49,057 nucleotides of DNA from Lentimicrobiaceae bacterium (GTDB lineage: Bacteria; Bacteroidota; Bacteroidia; Bacteroidales; P3), in contig JAFLTI010000013.1 of the NCBI GenBank assembly GCA_022510485.1, positions 1 through 49,057 on the forward strand, written 5' to 3'. Position numbers and translations under genes: made by a program. The notes beneath the pieces are model-generated. The model did not search any database, was not told where the DNA came from, and saw nothing but the letters and a program-made list of their open reading frames with translations. Positions 7,545 to 16,424 of this stretch are shown one piece after another (positions within the stretch are counted from its first letter, which is position 1; the number at the start of each line of letters is the position of its first letter).

Positions 7545-8507
7545 ATGAAAATCCTGCTTGCCTGCTTATCGCTGTGTTTGGGTATGCTTCCTTGCGAGGC
7601 ATTGACCGCGCACGTACCGGCTTTAAGCGGGCAAGATTCTGTTTCCTTGCGCGTTGCCGAACTAAACCGGCTATTTTCTAAAATATACTCCTGCCCTACC
7701 GACTACCGCTGGAACGCCAGCGACAGTTTTCGTTTTTTCGCTATAGAAACGCTGAATCTGTACCAAGGTATGGATTTCCCTTTTGAGAAAGTTAAGGGGC
7801 TTAATTATTTTAAGGGCAGCGATTTGAATATGCGAATGCTCAACTGGGGGGTTCCCGACCAAGACGGCACGGTATCCTACAAGGCTTTGGTGCAGGTAAA
7901 ACGCAGCACCAAAAACGATTACCTGCTGTACGACTTAAACGATATGTCGCTTTACCAGCCTTTTCCCGAACAAATTACCGGCACGGAAAAAAACTGGTGG
8001 GGAGCTTATTATTACGAATGTATAGAAAATAAGGTGGGCAACCGCACCTACTACACCCTGCTGGGCTGGAATTCGGGACAGGAACTTTACCAACAGAGCA
8101 TTATCGAAGTGCTGTACGTAAAGCCCGACGGACAACTGCAATGGGGCGCGAGCCTGTTTGTAAACAAAGGGCATATCGCGGGCAGCGCACGGATAGACAA
8201 AAGCCGTAAGGATTCCGAACAGAAACGGGTGGTATTCCGCTTTGGCAGGCAAACCGGCATGATACTGCGGTACGACTACCAAACCTATCTGCAAAAGAAT
8301 GCCAAGGGACAGAAAAAGGAAAAAAAGGCGAACATGATTATCTTTGACCGCCTTGTGCCGCAGCAGACCGCTATGGCAGACGACTACGCCTATTATGTTC
8401 CCGAAGGAGGCGTATATCAAGCTTACGTGTTTGAAAACGGCAAATGGCGGCTGCACCAAGATATCATCGCCCGTAACCCTGATCCAAAAAAACGTAGAAA
8501 AAAATGA
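7545..8507 (+). CDS. Exported protein of unknown function
   Basis: 320 residues with a signal peptide (MKILLACLSLCLGMLPCEAL, cleavage near residue 20). The mature part is mixed alpha/beta with segments DYLLYDLNDMS, RTYYTLLGWNSGQELYQQ and EQKRVVFRFGRQTGMILRYDY and a lysine/arginine-rich tail (NPDPKKRRKK). I have a weak recollection of similar Bacteroidota envelope proteins but cannot name a family. There is no sorting domain or lipobox, so it is predicted periplasmic. It starts one base after the stop of the second Omp28-like gene and its own TGA overlaps the next ATG (ATGA), so it belongs to that operon. Confidence 0.65.
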   Translation: MKILLACLSLCLGMLPCEALTAHVPALSGQDSVSLRVAELNRLFSKIYSCPTDYRWNASDSFRFFAIETLNLYQGMDFPFEKVKGLNYFKGSDLNMRMLNWGVPDQDGTVSYKALVQVKRSTKNDYLLYDLNDMSLYQPFPEQITGTEKNWWGAYYYECIENKVGNRTYYTLLGWNSGQELYQQSIIEVLYVKPDGQLQWGASLFVNKGHIAGSARIDKSRKDSEQKRVVFRFGRQTGMILRYDYQTYLQKNAKGQKKEKKANMIIFDRLVPQQTAMADDYAYYVPEGGVYQAYVFENGKWRLHQDIIARNPDPKKRRKK

Positions 8508-9103
8508 ATATATTCCTTTCCGCTTTCGATTTGAAGAAAAGCCTGACCCGTTCCATCATATTGGTTCTTGCAGGCTTGTTTTTCTGTTGCTTCTCCGACA
8601 TCATCTCTCGATTGTTCGTGGTAATTACCGGTGGTATCATCCTATTTATAGGCGCGGTTTCTTTTCTGAGCCTTTTTATGGGAGATGGCAAACCTGAGGG
8701 TATGAATTACTTTAACCTCGCATTGAGCCTGTTAGTTGGACTGGCATTGATTATCGCACCCGGATTCTGGGTTGAATTCGTGATAATTGCATTGGGTATC
8801 TTTATCGCTCTGTGCGGTATCAGCCAGCTGGCTTCTTTGATTGGAGTAAGACGTTCCGGCATCAAACCCAACATTGCCGAATACATTCTGGGAATCTTGC
8901 TTCTGCTTTTGGGAATTTTTATCTGTTTCCGACCTATCCAGTCCGAACAGACCCTGATGATTTTAGTTGGCTGCGGCTGTATGTTTTACGGAATTACCAA
9001 CCTTATTATGCTGCTGCACATACGTTCCAAACTTAAAAAGGCAGGCAAGCGCATCGTAAACAATGCAATAGAAGATATTGATTTTGAACTGACCGAAGAC
9101 TGA
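8504..9103 (+). CDS. DUF308 (HdeD-like) membrane protein
   Basis: 199 residues with six hydrophobic helices arranged as three helix pairs (about residues 15-33, 38-58, 68-86, 90-112, 123-141, 147-170) and a polar C-terminus (NNAIEDIDFELTED). This is the pattern of the DUF308 family, to which enterobacterial HdeD belongs; HdeD is linked to acid resistance, but Bacteroidota members have no proven role. Its ATG overlaps the TGA of the upstream exported protein. It ends three bases before the stop of the convergent acyl-CoA reductase gene, with no terminator between. Confidence 0.7.
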   Translation: MNIFLSAFDLKKSLTRSIILVLAGLFFCCFSDIISRLFVVITGGIILFIGAVSFLSLFMGDGKPEGMNYFNLALSLLVGLALIIAPGFWVEFVIIALGIFIALCGISQLASLIGVRRSGIKPNIAEYILGILLLLLGIFICFRPIQSEQTLMILVGCGCMFYGITNLIMLLHIRSKLKKAGKRIVNNAIEDIDFELTED

Positions 9104-9106
9104 TGC

Positions 9107-10105
9107 CTAAATCGAGGTAAGAAAGGCAAGTACATCTTCTCCGTCAGCCCAATCGGAAAGGCCGGGTTGCTGGGCAGAACCGAACGGCAGCCCGCCTTTT
9201 CCAAGCATACATTGTATCTGCTCCCGGTTTGCCTGCAACAGGGCATCCACTTCTTCACCGTTCTTGTAATAGCCGTAATATACCACCGACAGGGGCGATG
9301 CCATACCTTGCGCCTCTACAAAAAGTGCCGAACCGTTGTCGTAATGGGGCTGCCGGTTTACCAAATAAACCGACTTATAGTAATCGTAATTGTTTTTGTA
9401 GCCTTTGTTTTCGGCAAGTTCTTGCGTGTAGGGGGCAAATGCCTCCGCCAATATGGAAACATCGTAGTTCTGCGGCAGGTAAAGCTTAGATACGTTGCGG
9501 CAGCCTAAACCAAAGTAAGAAAATATATCGTCTGCCAAGTTTTCCAAATCATCTCGGCTTTCCTGGCCGTTCAGCACGGCGCAAGACGTACGGTTCTTTC
9601 GTAACAAATGCGGATATTTCCCAAAATAATAATCAAAATACCGAAATGTATTACCGCTGCCGGTAGCTATAATCGCATCAAAGTTCTTAACACTATCCTG
9701 TGTAAAACGTATATCCGCACAGCTTTGCATTTTGGCGTTCAAAAAAGGCAGGAGCACGGCATCTTTAGAAGACAGTTTGATTTGCGCCGAATACCCGCAC
9801 ACAAGCACGCACAAATAATCGTGAAAGCCCACCAAGGGAATATTGCCTGCCATAACGAGGGCTATTTCTCTCTGCTTTTTGGGTATCTTGCCGGCATAGG
9901 GTTCTATCCACGCCCGCAGCGTTTCTTCTTTAAGCAAGGATGCCCATTGGCTTACCGCCCTTTTGATGTTTTGGGGCGTAAAGAAACTGTTTGCAGCGCA
10001 AGCCTTGTCTATTATGCGTTCCCATTGCGGGTCGGAATCCGCCTCTTGCAGATAGTTTCCCAAAGCGCAAAGGTCGCCGAGGCGTTTTTCTACCAAGTCT
10101 GTCAT
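9107..10105 (-). CDS. LuxC-family acyl-CoA reductase
   Basis: 332 residues from ATG 10105. An in-frame TTG at 10132 exists, but it overlaps the -7 box and is rejected. The family reduces acyl-CoA or acyl esters to aldehydes with NADPH. Visible marks are the nucleotide-binding region MAGNIPLVGFHDYLCVLVCG (about 85-105), ATGSGNTFRYFDYYFGKYPH (about 147-166) and GLGCRNVSKLYLP with the candidate nucleophile C202. No partner acyltransferase (LuxD) or synthetase (LuxE) gene lies nearby, so the acyl donor is unknown. Bacteroidota often carry one such stand-alone gene. Confidence 0.75.
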   Translation of the reverse strand: MTDLVEKRLGDLCALGNYLQEADSDPQWERIIDKACAANSFFTPQNIKRAVSQWASLLKEETLRAWIEPYAGKIPKKQREIALVMAGNIPLVGFHDYLCVLVCGYSAQIKLSSKDAVLLPFLNAKMQSCADIRFTQDSVKNFDAIIATGSGNTFRYFDYYFGKYPHLLRKNRTSCAVLNGQESRDDLENLADDIFSYFGLGCRNVSKLYLPQNYDVSILAEAFAPYTQELAENKGYKNNYDYYKSVYLVNRQPHYDNGSALFVEAQGMASPLSVVYYGYYKNGEEVDALLQANREQIQCMLGKGGLPFGSAQQPGLSDWADGEDVLAFLTSI

Positions 10106-10129
10106 TGATACATAGGTTTTACCGGCTCG

Positions 10130-10137
10130 CAAATTTA
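10130..10137 (-). promoter_or_regulatory. -7 box for the acyl-CoA reductase gene
   Basis: TAAATTTG on the minus strand, 24 bases before ATG 10105. It decides the start codon, because the upstream TTG at 10132 would lie within the box. Confidence 0.6.
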
Positions 10138-10184
10138 GGCATTTCCGCCTTTTTTCGTACCTTAGTTGCTTTGAATGGACAAGT

Positions 10185-10406
10185 ATGTCTTGGGTCGGAA
10201 AACTTTTTAAGCGGAATCGGAAAACGGCTTTCGTGGATTTGAGCGGAATAGCCGTAAGCGATGAGGAATATAACCGGATTAAACACCGTCAGGAGGTCTA
10301 TGCCCTGCAACTTTTGCGCAAGATAAGCGAAAAGGGCAAGGAAAGCCTGAGCAAAGACGAGCGGGAATTTCTTGAGGCGTATAGCCGTAGCAATTACCTG
10401 AACTAA
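10185..10406 (+). CDS. Small DUF6576-like protein
   Basis: 73 residues, soluble and charged: MSWVGKLFKRNRKTAFVDLS, then a helical part ending LRKISEKGKESLSKDEREFLEAYS. This end resembles DUF6576, which I know mainly as the cytoplasmic tail of Bacteroidota rhomboid proteases that sit beside EEP phosphodiesterase genes. Here the tail-like domain stands alone with no rhomboid membrane core, and the EEP gene follows 5 bases later. It could be the remnant of a rhomboid fusion or a genuine free-standing form. Assignment is from memory of the motif only. Confidence 0.55.
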   Translation: MSWVGKLFKRNRKTAFVDLSGIAVSDEEYNRIKHRQEVYALQLLRKISEKGKESLSKDEREFLEAYSRSNYLN

Positions 10407-10411
10407 ACATT

Positions 10412-11581
10412 ATGGGGGCAAGCAAAAAGAAAAAAGGAGGCTGGCTGCATCGCATAGTATTTGTGCCTGCCATGTTGGTGGCAATAGGATTATTTCTGTG
10501 CTTTGCCCTGCGTTTCATAGCCCCCGAAAAACTGTTCTTTCCTTCCCTGTTCGGACTGGCATTTCCCGTACTTTTGCTCTTGGGCATGGGTCTTACCATA
10601 CTCTATCTGATTTTTCTGCGTTGGGAAGTTTTAGTTTTTGCACTCTGCGTTGGCTTGAACTACACCAATACCGTATGTCTTTTGCGGGGCAAGGGAATGA
10701 GTGAGCCTCCCCGGAGCGAATGGGCTGCTCCCGATAGGTTTAAGATGCTTACCTATAATGTGCGGTTATTTAATTTTTACGGGGAGATTCCGGGCGAAAA
10801 AGGCGCGATTAAAGATGAGCTGCTCGATTATATAAAGGACCAAGATGCCGATATTGTGTGCCTGCAGGAATACTACGAGAGCAAAGACGGCAGCTTTTCC
10901 TTAGGCAGGGTTCTGCCCGATGCAGGCTACCTCTACCATACACGAGCCGCCTCCAATAAGAATTTTTATTACGGCAATATCATCTATAGCAAATACCCTA
11001 TTCTAAATCAAGGCTGTTTGGAGGGCATGAGCACTTTCGATGTAGTGTTTGCCGACCTGCTTATGGGCAAAGATACCCTAAGGGTCTATAACATTCACTT
11101 GGAATCCAACCGCTTTGACAAGACCGACCGTGCTTTTTTTGAATCCGTGCTGGCAGCCTCCTCCAATCCGGTAAAAGACAAAAAATATACGCACGGAGCC
11201 AAGCGTATGTTGGGCAAGATGCGTAAGGCTACCATTAGCCGAAGCGAACAGATTCGCCAAATTTCGCTGCATACACAGATTTCGCATGCCCCTTCCCGCA
11301 TTATAGTTTGCGGGGATATGAACGACCAGCCGGTATCTTACGCTTACGGATATATGCGCCGAAACGGTTTTGGAGATGCCTTTGTGGATGCCGGCAGCGG
11401 TTTCGGGCAATCTTACCGAGGCTACTACCCTTCTTACCGTATAGACTATATTCTTTACAAAGGCGGATTAGAAACGCTTTATTTCGATACGCGCAATGTG
11501 GATTATTCAGACCACAAGCCGCTTACCGCCATATTTTCCAAGCAGCCTCAGCCTGACGGTGCAGCATATCCAAGCCGTTGA
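10412..11581 (+). CDS. Membrane-anchored endonuclease/exonuclease/phosphatase (EEP) family protein
   Basis: 389 residues. A basic start (MGASKKKKGG) leads into three hydrophobic helices (about 13-33, 42-68, 72-86), then an EEP catalytic domain with the family motifs LTYNVRLFN, CLQEYYE (metal-binding Glu), NIHLESNR, CGDMNDQPV (metal/catalytic Asp-Asn) and final SDHKPL (catalytic Asp-His). Members hydrolyse phosphodiester bonds in nucleic acids, phospholipids or related substrates; the topology here puts the enzyme at the inner membrane. The last 13 residues or so follow the end of the fold and are encoded in DNA that overlaps the 3' end of the convergent aroE gene by 59 bases. Confidence 0.8.
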   Translation: MGASKKKKGGWLHRIVFVPAMLVAIGLFLCFALRFIAPEKLFFPSLFGLAFPVLLLLGMGLTILYLIFLRWEVLVFALCVGLNYTNTVCLLRGKGMSEPPRSEWAAPDRFKMLTYNVRLFNFYGEIPGEKGAIKDELLDYIKDQDADIVCLQEYYESKDGSFSLGRVLPDAGYLYHTRAASNKNFYYGNIIYSKYPILNQGCLEGMSTFDVVFADLLMGKDTLRVYNIHLESNRFDKTDRAFFESVLAASSNPVKDKKYTHGAKRMLGKMRKATISRSEQIRQISLHTQISHAPSRIIVCGDMNDQPVSYAYGYMRRNGFGDAFVDAGSGFGQSYRGYYPSYRIDYILYKGGLETLYFDTRNVDYSDHKPLTAIFSKQPQPDGAAYPSR

Positions 11582-12281
11582 TCGTGCGGGCGCCTTGCGC
11601 GGCGCAGCGTTTCATAAAGGCGGTGGTTTCGGGATTATACACCAAATCGAAGGCGCAGTGGTTTCCGCCTACCGCTTCATAAGGAATATCAGGGCAGGAA
11701 TCCGCATCGGGAAACATACCCAATCGGGTGGTATTGACCAATAAACCACAACAGGAAACTATCTGAGGTGTAAGTTCCGCATAGGAAATCATATTTTCCA
11801 TACCGGCTTTAGGGTTGCGGCAGACCACGATATATTCCCAATTATGGGTACGCAAGGCGTATTGCACTGCCTGAGAGGCTCCGCCGTTTCCCATTATCAA
11901 TGCCTTGGACTTGCCTTGCGGCAAAAAGGCTTTCAAACTATCGTAAAAGCCGATATAATCGGTATTGTAGCCTGTCCAAGTGCCGTTGTTTTCTACCTTG
12001 ACGGTATTGACCGCGCCTATGGCTTGCGCCTGGGGCGAAAGTTTATCTAAAAAGCGCAGGATTTCCTGCTTGTATGGAACGGTAACATTAAAGCCACGAC
12101 AGGCGGTATCGGCTTTCAGGGCAGCAATGCCTGTTTCTAAGTCGGGCAGGTCAAAATTGCGGTAGGAAAAGCCTTGCAGACCTTCTTGGCTAAACTTCTC
12201 ATTGAAATAAGCCGCCGAAAAAGAATGTCCCAAAGGATGCCCTATCAAGCCGAAAATCGAAAGTTGTTCATTCCTGCACAT
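11523..12281 (-). CDS. aroE: Shikimate dehydrogenase
   Basis: 252 residues from ATG 12281; a longer frame to 12323 would sit deep within the upstream gene. The enzyme reduces 3-dehydroshikimate to shikimate with NADPH in the aromatic pathway. Visible are the substrate serines GHSFS (20-22), NVTVPYK with catalytic K71, GAVNTV with N92, GYNTD with D108 and a nucleotide-binding loop GNGGAS. The C-terminal NGLDMLHRQAEAAWKIW is typical. Start overlaps the end of the TPR gene by 14 bases, so they are translationally linked; the 3' end overlaps the EEP gene on the other strand. Confidence 0.92.
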   Translation of the reverse strand: MCRNEQLSIFGLIGHPLGHSFSAAYFNEKFSQEGLQGFSYRNFDLPDLETGIAALKADTACRGFNVTVPYKQEILRFLDKLSPQAQAIGAVNTVKVENNGTWTGYNTDYIGFYDSLKAFLPQGKSKALIMGNGGASQAVQYALRTHNWEYIVVCRNPKAGMENMISYAELTPQIVSCCGLLVNTTRLGMFPDADSCPDIPYEAVGGNHCAFDLVYNPETTAFMKRCAAQGARTINGLDMLHRQAEAAWKIWR

Positions 12282-13782
12282 CCGGTCCGTAATAATAGAG
12301 TGGTTCTCCGTCTTCGGGGTCATAAGGTATTTCCGCGCCTTTCATTAAAGATTCCAGAAGTTCACTTATATTGGCATCTTCCGTAAGTATGCCGGGAAAT
12401 ACCTCTGCCAAATCGCGCATCATGCGGGCATCTGCCGTAAACGAGAGCGAAAACAGGGAATAGGCTTCTTCCTTTTTGCCGGTGTAATAGGCAAACACGG
12501 CTCTTGCCAACATCAGATCCGCCTTTCTCTTTCCTATTGTCGCCGTTTCGTAAAGACAGGATTCAGCCTCCTTTTCTCTGCCTTGCTCAAGGCAATCGGC
12601 AATATAGGCATAGAAGTGGAAACGGTGGTCGGGATCTTCTTCGTATGCCATACGGCTGTATTTCATACCATCTTCCGTATTGCCCAAGTTAAAGAGGGTA
12701 CGCGCCATTCCACGATAAATCTTAGCCCGGTTGCTACGGTCGTCGTCGGTATCGGTGCCTGCCTGTAAGGCTTGCGCAAAATACGCCAAAGACGCCACGT
12801 AAGAACGCCTGAAATCGGCTATCACGCCCAAACGGAACAAGGCATATTGGCGCACCGCCGGCACATCGGTAAGGCGATGGTAATATATTTCCGCCTGTTC
12901 CCAAGCCGAATCCAACTCATATTCCTGAGCCACCCGCAGCATAACCGCCGCTAAAAACCCCTCGTCGCCGTTTTCAACGGCTATCTGTTCCATACGGAGG
13001 TAAAAATCAAGGCGGTTTTCTTCGGTGTCTACGTTTTCAAAAAGATTGAACTTGTTCTTGAGCGTCTCTAAATCGTCGGGGGCTATCGCCAACACATAAT
13101 CGCAAGCGTCTAAAGCCTGTTCGTAACACCCGGCGGCATCGGAAAGTTCCACCAACATTTTCCAATACAGCAGCGAATAAGGATTTTCCTTAAGCAGATT
13201 CCTTACCAACTCTATGGCTTCCGGCAACTTATCGCTCTTTTGCGCCATATCGATAAAGCGGTTTCCGGTTTCTATCGTGTCGTTCTCATACCCGATAATC
13301 CGCTGCATATGAATCCATGCCTTGTCGGGATTGCCCGCTTCGATTTCGGTCTGCGCCAGTCCCATTTCCACATCTACTTTCTCCGCTCCTTTTTCGCCTG
13401 CCGTGCGGAAACTTTCGCGAGCCTGTTCAAAACGACGCATACAGAGTAATGTATGCCCTTTTACGATATAGGTGTCGTAGATGTACGGTTCTACCTGTTC
13501 CACTTCCGAAATCAATTGCAACGCACGGTCGAGAAGATCCATTTCGAGGCATATTTCGGCTTGCTTGAGCTTTAATTCCACCGCTTCGGGATATTGATCC
13601 TGCGCGCGGGTAAGCACCCCAGTGGCTTTGTTCAGTTCCCCGCTCCATATATAGGCATCTATCAGCTCCACGTATTCGTCTACATCGTAAAAGCCTATAT
13701 TGCCCGATTCCGACTGCTGCGTATAACGTTCCAACAGCCGCGCCGTTTCCTCGTCCATATAATCTTCCAAAGAGTCTTCCAC
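12268..13782 (-). CDS. Tetratricopeptide-repeat protein
   Basis: 504 residues, predicted soluble with no signal peptide. An acidic N-terminus (MEDSLEDYMDEETARLLERY) precedes about ten helical hairpins with TPR spacing, such as ALQLISEVEQVEPYIYDTYIVKGHTLLCMRRFEQARESFR and GNTEDGMKYSRMAYEEDPDHRF (shown in parts), and the tail is acidic (DPEDGEPLYYYGPDVQE). TPR proteins act as protein-binding scaffolds; no partner can be read from the sequence. It lies 11 bases after recN and overlaps aroE. The same soluble TPR gene near recN is my expectation for Bacteroidales but I cannot check it. Confidence 0.75.
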   Translation of the reverse strand: MEDSLEDYMDEETARLLERYTQQSESGNIGFYDVDEYVELIDAYIWSGELNKATGVLTRAQDQYPEAVELKLKQAEICLEMDLLDRALQLISEVEQVEPYIYDTYIVKGHTLLCMRRFEQARESFRTAGEKGAEKVDVEMGLAQTEIEAGNPDKAWIHMQRIIGYENDTIETGNRFIDMAQKSDKLPEAIELVRNLLKENPYSLLYWKMLVELSDAAGCYEQALDACDYVLAIAPDDLETLKNKFNLFENVDTEENRLDFYLRMEQIAVENGDEGFLAAVMLRVAQEYELDSAWEQAEIYYHRLTDVPAVRQYALFRLGVIADFRRSYVASLAYFAQALQAGTDTDDDRSNRAKIYRGMARTLFNLGNTEDGMKYSRMAYEEDPDHRFHFYAYIADCLEQGREKEAESCLYETATIGKRKADLMLARAVFAYYTGKKEEAYSLFSLSFTADARMMRDLAEVFPGILTEDANISELLESLMKGAEIPYDPEDGEPLYYYGPDVQE

Positions 13783-13793
13783 TGTCCTTTCTC

Positions 13794-15461
13794 CTATCCT
13801 TTAATCAATTCTTTGGCTGCCTGTATCGCCGCTTCGGTAACCTGCTCGTTACTCAACATCGAGGCAATGGAGGCTATATGTTCTTCTTGGTTGAGGCGGC
13901 GTATGCACGAAACCGTCTTACCCTCTTCTTCTGCCTTATACACATAAAAATGCGTACTCGCCTTGGCGGCTATCTGCGGCAGGTGCGAAATGGCGATTAC
14001 CTGCATATAGCGGCTCATGCGCTGCATCATCGCCGCCACCTTGCCGGCTATCTTACCCGAAACGCCGGTGTCTATCTCGTCAAAAATAATGGTGCCTAAT
14101 AAATTGCGGCGGTGTATCACCGACTTGATTGCCAGCATCAGGCGCGACAGTTCACCGCCCGATGCCACTTTGGAAAGTTCTTTGGGTTCGCTGCCTAAGT
14201 TGGCGGTAAACAAAAATTCCACCTTGTCGCTGCCGGTAGCGGTAAACTGCCCGGTGTCGGATAATTTTATCTCAAGGCGGGACTGCTCCATACCGAGTTC
14301 CGCCAAAGCGTTTACAATAGCCGTTTGCAAACTCTGCGCCGCCGAAAGCCGTTTGGCGTGCAAGCGTTCACACAGCTGCTCCAGTTCTTTCCGGTAGCCT
14401 TCCAATTCGGCTTCCTTAGCTGCCAAATCTTCTTCCGAACCGTTGATTTTTGCCAATTTATCCGCCAATTCGTCGCGCAGGGCAATCAGCGCGTTATCGT
14501 CGTCTACCTTGTGTTTGCGTTCCAAACGGTACAAGGCATCAAGACGTTCTTCGTAGCGGTTCTTGCAATCGGGGTCGGTAGCGTCTTCTTCGCTCCAACG
14601 GTTCAAATCCGCTCCCAAATCCGCCAATTCGGCGGCAAGCGACTGCCATCGCGGCAAGGATTCTTCCACTCCTTTGTGATATGGAGCTATCTTTTTGAGG
14701 GAACGCAACAGGTTGTCTACCCTTGAACGCAGGCTCATTTCCTCTCCGTCGGTCTCTGCCACCGCAGAAGTTAAAGTGGTCTGCAATAATTCGGCGTGCG
14801 CGAGCCTTTCCAAGGCATCTTCCATCTGCTTCTGCTCGCCGGGAATAAGCTTGAGTTTGTCTAATTCATCAAAGAGAAACTGCCAATAATCCTGTTCCCT
14901 TGCCGATTGTGCCTGTTCTTCTTTTTGTCGCTCAATCTGCCGGTATAATTCCTTGTAGAGCCTATAGGTTTCGGCATAGGCAGGCAACAGTCCTCCGGCA
15001 TCTTCCATATAGCTGTCCAGTAGCTGCAACTGAAAGCCGGCACGCCCCAAGGTAAGGGTTTCGTGCTGGGAATGTATATCGATCAATAAAAACGAGAGTT
15101 CTTTCAGCACCGGCAACAATACAGGCGTATCGTTTACAAACGCCCTCGATTTGCCGCCCGGCAACACTTCCCTGCGCAGAATAAGCAAGCTGTCGGAAAC
15201 ATCGAAATCCAAGTCGTTCTTGGCAAAAAAGCCCGACAGGTCTATGTTCTCCACATTAAAATGCGCCTCTATCACACATTTTTTGCCGGCATCCGAAAGA
15301 ATGCCGCTGTCTGCCCTCTGCCCCAACACCAAGCCCAGCGCGCCTAAAAGAATAGACTTGCCCGCTCCAGTTTCGCCCGTAATGACGCAGAAGCCGGAAT
15401 CCATATCCACATCCAAAGAGCGGATAAGCACGTAGTTTTCTATGCGAAGGTGTTGCAACAT
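13794..15461 (-). CDS. recN: DNA repair protein RecN
   Basis: 555 residues, the usual RecN length. It is an SMC-like ATPase used in double-strand break repair. Walker A GETGAGKS is at residues 29-36, a long coiled-coil region spans roughly 160-370, and the C-terminal half has the ABC signature ASGGELSRLMLAIKSV followed by Walker B TIIFDEIDTGVSG. The gene starts 23 bases after the porD stop and is part of the minus-strand block; no LexA-type site was recognised. Confidence 0.95.
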   Translation of the reverse strand: MLQHLRIENYVLIRSLDVDMDSGFCVITGETGAGKSILLGALGLVLGQRADSGILSDAGKKCVIEAHFNVENIDLSGFFAKNDLDFDVSDSLLILRREVLPGGKSRAFVNDTPVLLPVLKELSFLLIDIHSQHETLTLGRAGFQLQLLDSYMEDAGGLLPAYAETYRLYKELYRQIERQKEEQAQSAREQDYWQFLFDELDKLKLIPGEQKQMEDALERLAHAELLQTTLTSAVAETDGEEMSLRSRVDNLLRSLKKIAPYHKGVEESLPRWQSLAAELADLGADLNRWSEEDATDPDCKNRYEERLDALYRLERKHKVDDDNALIALRDELADKLAKINGSEEDLAAKEAELEGYRKELEQLCERLHAKRLSAAQSLQTAIVNALAELGMEQSRLEIKLSDTGQFTATGSDKVEFLFTANLGSEPKELSKVASGGELSRLMLAIKSVIHRRNLLGTIIFDEIDTGVSGKIAGKVAAMMQRMSRYMQVIAISHLPQIAAKASTHFYVYKAEEEGKTVSCIRRLNQEEHIASIASMLSNEQVTEAAIQAAKELIKG

Positions 15462-15484
15462 GAGGCACCGGTTAAAGGAAACAC

Positions 15485-16414
15485 TTAGCGGGCTCCGCCA
15501 GCGATTTTACGATACTGCGCCACATTGGAGGGGTCTACTTCCACAAACAGGTCTATCGCTTTTTGACGTTCTTCCTGCGGGGCGGGCTGAAAAATATTTA
15601 CCAATTCGTCTGCGCGCGATTCCAAAAACAGCTGCACGCAAGCCAAGTTGTTGCGCATACGCTTGAGCGCGTTGAGCTGGGAAACCGCTTCTAAAATATT
15701 GGTGCGCCCTTGGTCGGGATGGTCGTACATCATATCCATGCCAAGACGGAAATAGCGGTATATCACTTCGTGTATAGCCTGATAGTTGCCGTTATTGTAG
15801 TTTTCGGCTATCCAATAGCGGTTCTTGTCGTTCTTCTCGCTCGGTCTCCAGCCTTGTTCGTTGAGCGACTGCGCCTGCATCACGATATTCTGTGCCCTTT
15901 CAAAAAACGATTCGCCTCCGCGCGGATAGCCCGAATCCATATAATTGCCCAAGATGATATAGGCGTAAAAGGCTATGGTGGCGGTGAGGTTGGTTCCTAT
16001 GCTGTTGTCGTTGTATTCCAAGGGGTCGTTCTTGATATAACGGAACGAAAAATCTTTATCGATGATGTTGAGCATAGTGCTCGTATAGGTGGATTTGAAG
16101 CACTGACGGCGCAACTGCACCGAAAGGTATGCCTTTATCTGCCCCGTGCTCTGATTGTACTCCTGAATGTCGATAGTCATGGAACAGGGAATCCTTTCCT
16201 GACTTTGAAACTGGATATTGGTCCACTTACGCCCGTTCACGAACTGGTTGAGAGCCTTGGATAGCACATCGAAAACGGTTTTGTCGCCGGAGGTTATCTT
16301 GGTGGAAACCACCGAGAGCCGGCAGTCTAATTCCTGTGCCGAAAGCTTTGGCGTGGTAATGCCCAATATTAAAAGGCAACAGAACAGGAGCGTGTATGGA
16401 AAGCGTTTTTTCAT
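15485..16414 (-). CDS. porD: T9SS-associated protein PorD (DUF4835)
   Basis: 309 residues from ATG 16414, which places a signal peptide at the N-terminus (MKKRFPYTLLFCCLLILG ... KLSAQ, cleavage near 26); the frame is open upstream to 16468 but that overlaps coaBC. Diagnostic DUF4835 segments are FVNGRKWTNIQFQSQERIPC, TSTMLNIIDKDFSFRY, AFYAYIILG and LNEQGWRPSEKNDKNRYW. The family is periplasmic and was linked to type IX secretion in Porphyromonas gingivalis; its mechanism is not settled. Its presence fits the sorting domains elsewhere in the window. The position between coaBC and recN is conserved in the phylum. Confidence 0.88.
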   Translation of the reverse strand: MKKRFPYTLLFCCLLILGITTPKLSAQELDCRLSVVSTKITSGDKTVFDVLSKALNQFVNGRKWTNIQFQSQERIPCSMTIDIQEYNQSTGQIKAYLSVQLRRQCFKSTYTSTMLNIIDKDFSFRYIKNDPLEYNDNSIGTNLTATIAFYAYIILGNYMDSGYPRGGESFFERAQNIVMQAQSLNEQGWRPSEKNDKNRYWIAENYNNGNYQAIHEVIYRYFRLGMDMMYDHPDQGRTNILEAVSQLNALKRMRNNLACVQLFLESRADELVNIFQPAPQEERQKAIDLFVEVDPSNVAQYRKIAGGAR

Positions 16415-16424
16415 AAGTTCTCGA

